Shown here: piece after piece, positions 5,732-6,000 of the stretch
Layout: each line of letters starts with the position of its first letter
How positions within the stretch are numbered: the first letter of the stretch is position 1
Assembly: GCA_024643445.1 (NCBI GenBank)
Contig: JAHEMX010000248.1
Location: 1-6,000 of the forward strand
DNA: 6,000 nt
Source of the DNA: Desulfobulbaceae bacterium
GTDB taxonomy: Bacteria; Desulfobacterota; Desulfobulbia; Desulfobulbales; Desulfocapsaceae
Reading direction: 5' to 3'
Program-made: the position numbers and the translations under genes
The notes under the pieces: model-generated
The model's database searches: none
What the model saw: the letters and a program-made list of their open reading frames with translations, nothing else
Told to the model about the DNA's origin: nothing

Positions 5732-6000
5732 ATGGATTATGGAATTACCAGAGAAGAGGCCCTTGGTCTGGTGCACCGGCATCTGCAGAACCAGAATATG
5801 ATCAATCATAGTCTGGCAGCAGAGGCTGTCCTTGGCGCCCTGGCTGAGAAACTCGGCGAAGAGGTGATGAAATGGCGCCTGGCCGGACTCCTGCATGATC
5901 TGGATGCTGAAAGCCAGCCTGATCTGGCAACGCATACGCAGGAGACCGCTGAAATATTGAGCAACCTCGGAGTCGATGCCGAAATTATCGAAGCAATCAG
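5732..6000 (+). CDS. HD-domain (HDIG-type) phosphohydrolase-like protein, N-terminal part (3' end outside window)
   Basis: Eighty-nine codons are visible and the frame is open at the window edge. The protein starts MDYGITREEALGLVHRHLQ and contains the metal-binding pattern of HD-superfamily phosphohydrolases: H26 in the INHS segment, the H55-D56 doublet in LAGLLHDLD, and H68 further on. These fit stand-alone HDIG proteins of roughly 180-200 residues found in many anaerobes, presumed metal-dependent hydrolases of nucleotides or related phosphates; the substrate is unknown. AGGA (5720-5723) lies 8 nt before the ATG, giving a good start. The gene begins 37 bp after the trpS stop with no terminator seen between, so it probably shares the trpS transcript. 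The missing C-terminus prevents deciding whether another domain follows. Confidence 0.83.
   Translation, partial: MDYGITREEALGLVHRHLQNQNMINHSLAAEAVLGALAEKLGEEVMKWRLAGLLHDLDAESQPDLATHTQETAEILSNLGVDAEIIEAI

Overview
The window looks like ordinary chromosomal DNA from a Gram-negative bacterium. The best guess is a delta-proteobacterial (Desulfobacterota-like) anaerobe. The evidence is an NtrC-type sigma54 activator, a Gram-negative type DnaK ending in EEVK, and an iron-sulfur-flavoprotein-like FMN reductase C-terminus. This placement is inference from gene style, not a database match. All recognised genes are on the + strand.

Layout: (1) 2-211 is the 3' end of a flavodoxin/FMN-reductase family gene. 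(2) 226-1587, 14 bp downstream, is a complete NtrC-family response regulator (receiver, AAA+, Fis-type HTH); no partner histidine kinase is visible. (3) 1588-1889 is a 302-bp intergenic region. It carries an AT-rich palindrome cluster (1709-1731), a good sigma70-like promoter (1761-1789) and a potentially structured grpE leader. (4) 1890-2486 is grpE, starting at GTG. (5) 2487-2641 is a gap with a GC hairpin plus T-run (possible attenuator) and a weak promoter candidate. (6) 2642-4561 is full-length dnaK. (7) 4562-4728 holds a very strong intrinsic terminator (4608-4645). (8) 4729-5694 is trpS. (9) 5732 to the window end is the 5' part of an HD-domain phosphohydrolase-like gene.

The functional core is the Hsp70 chaperone and its nucleotide exchange factor. 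hrcA does not lie directly upstream of grpE, dnaJ does not lie directly downstream of dnaK, and no CIRCE operator was seen. Control of the pair therefore probably rests on other elements in the grpE upstream region. trpS and the HD gene form a separate unit after the terminator.

I see no mobile element, CRISPR array, tRNA or rRNA, and no convincing undescribed system. The items most worth a second look are the palindrome cluster and the grpE leader.
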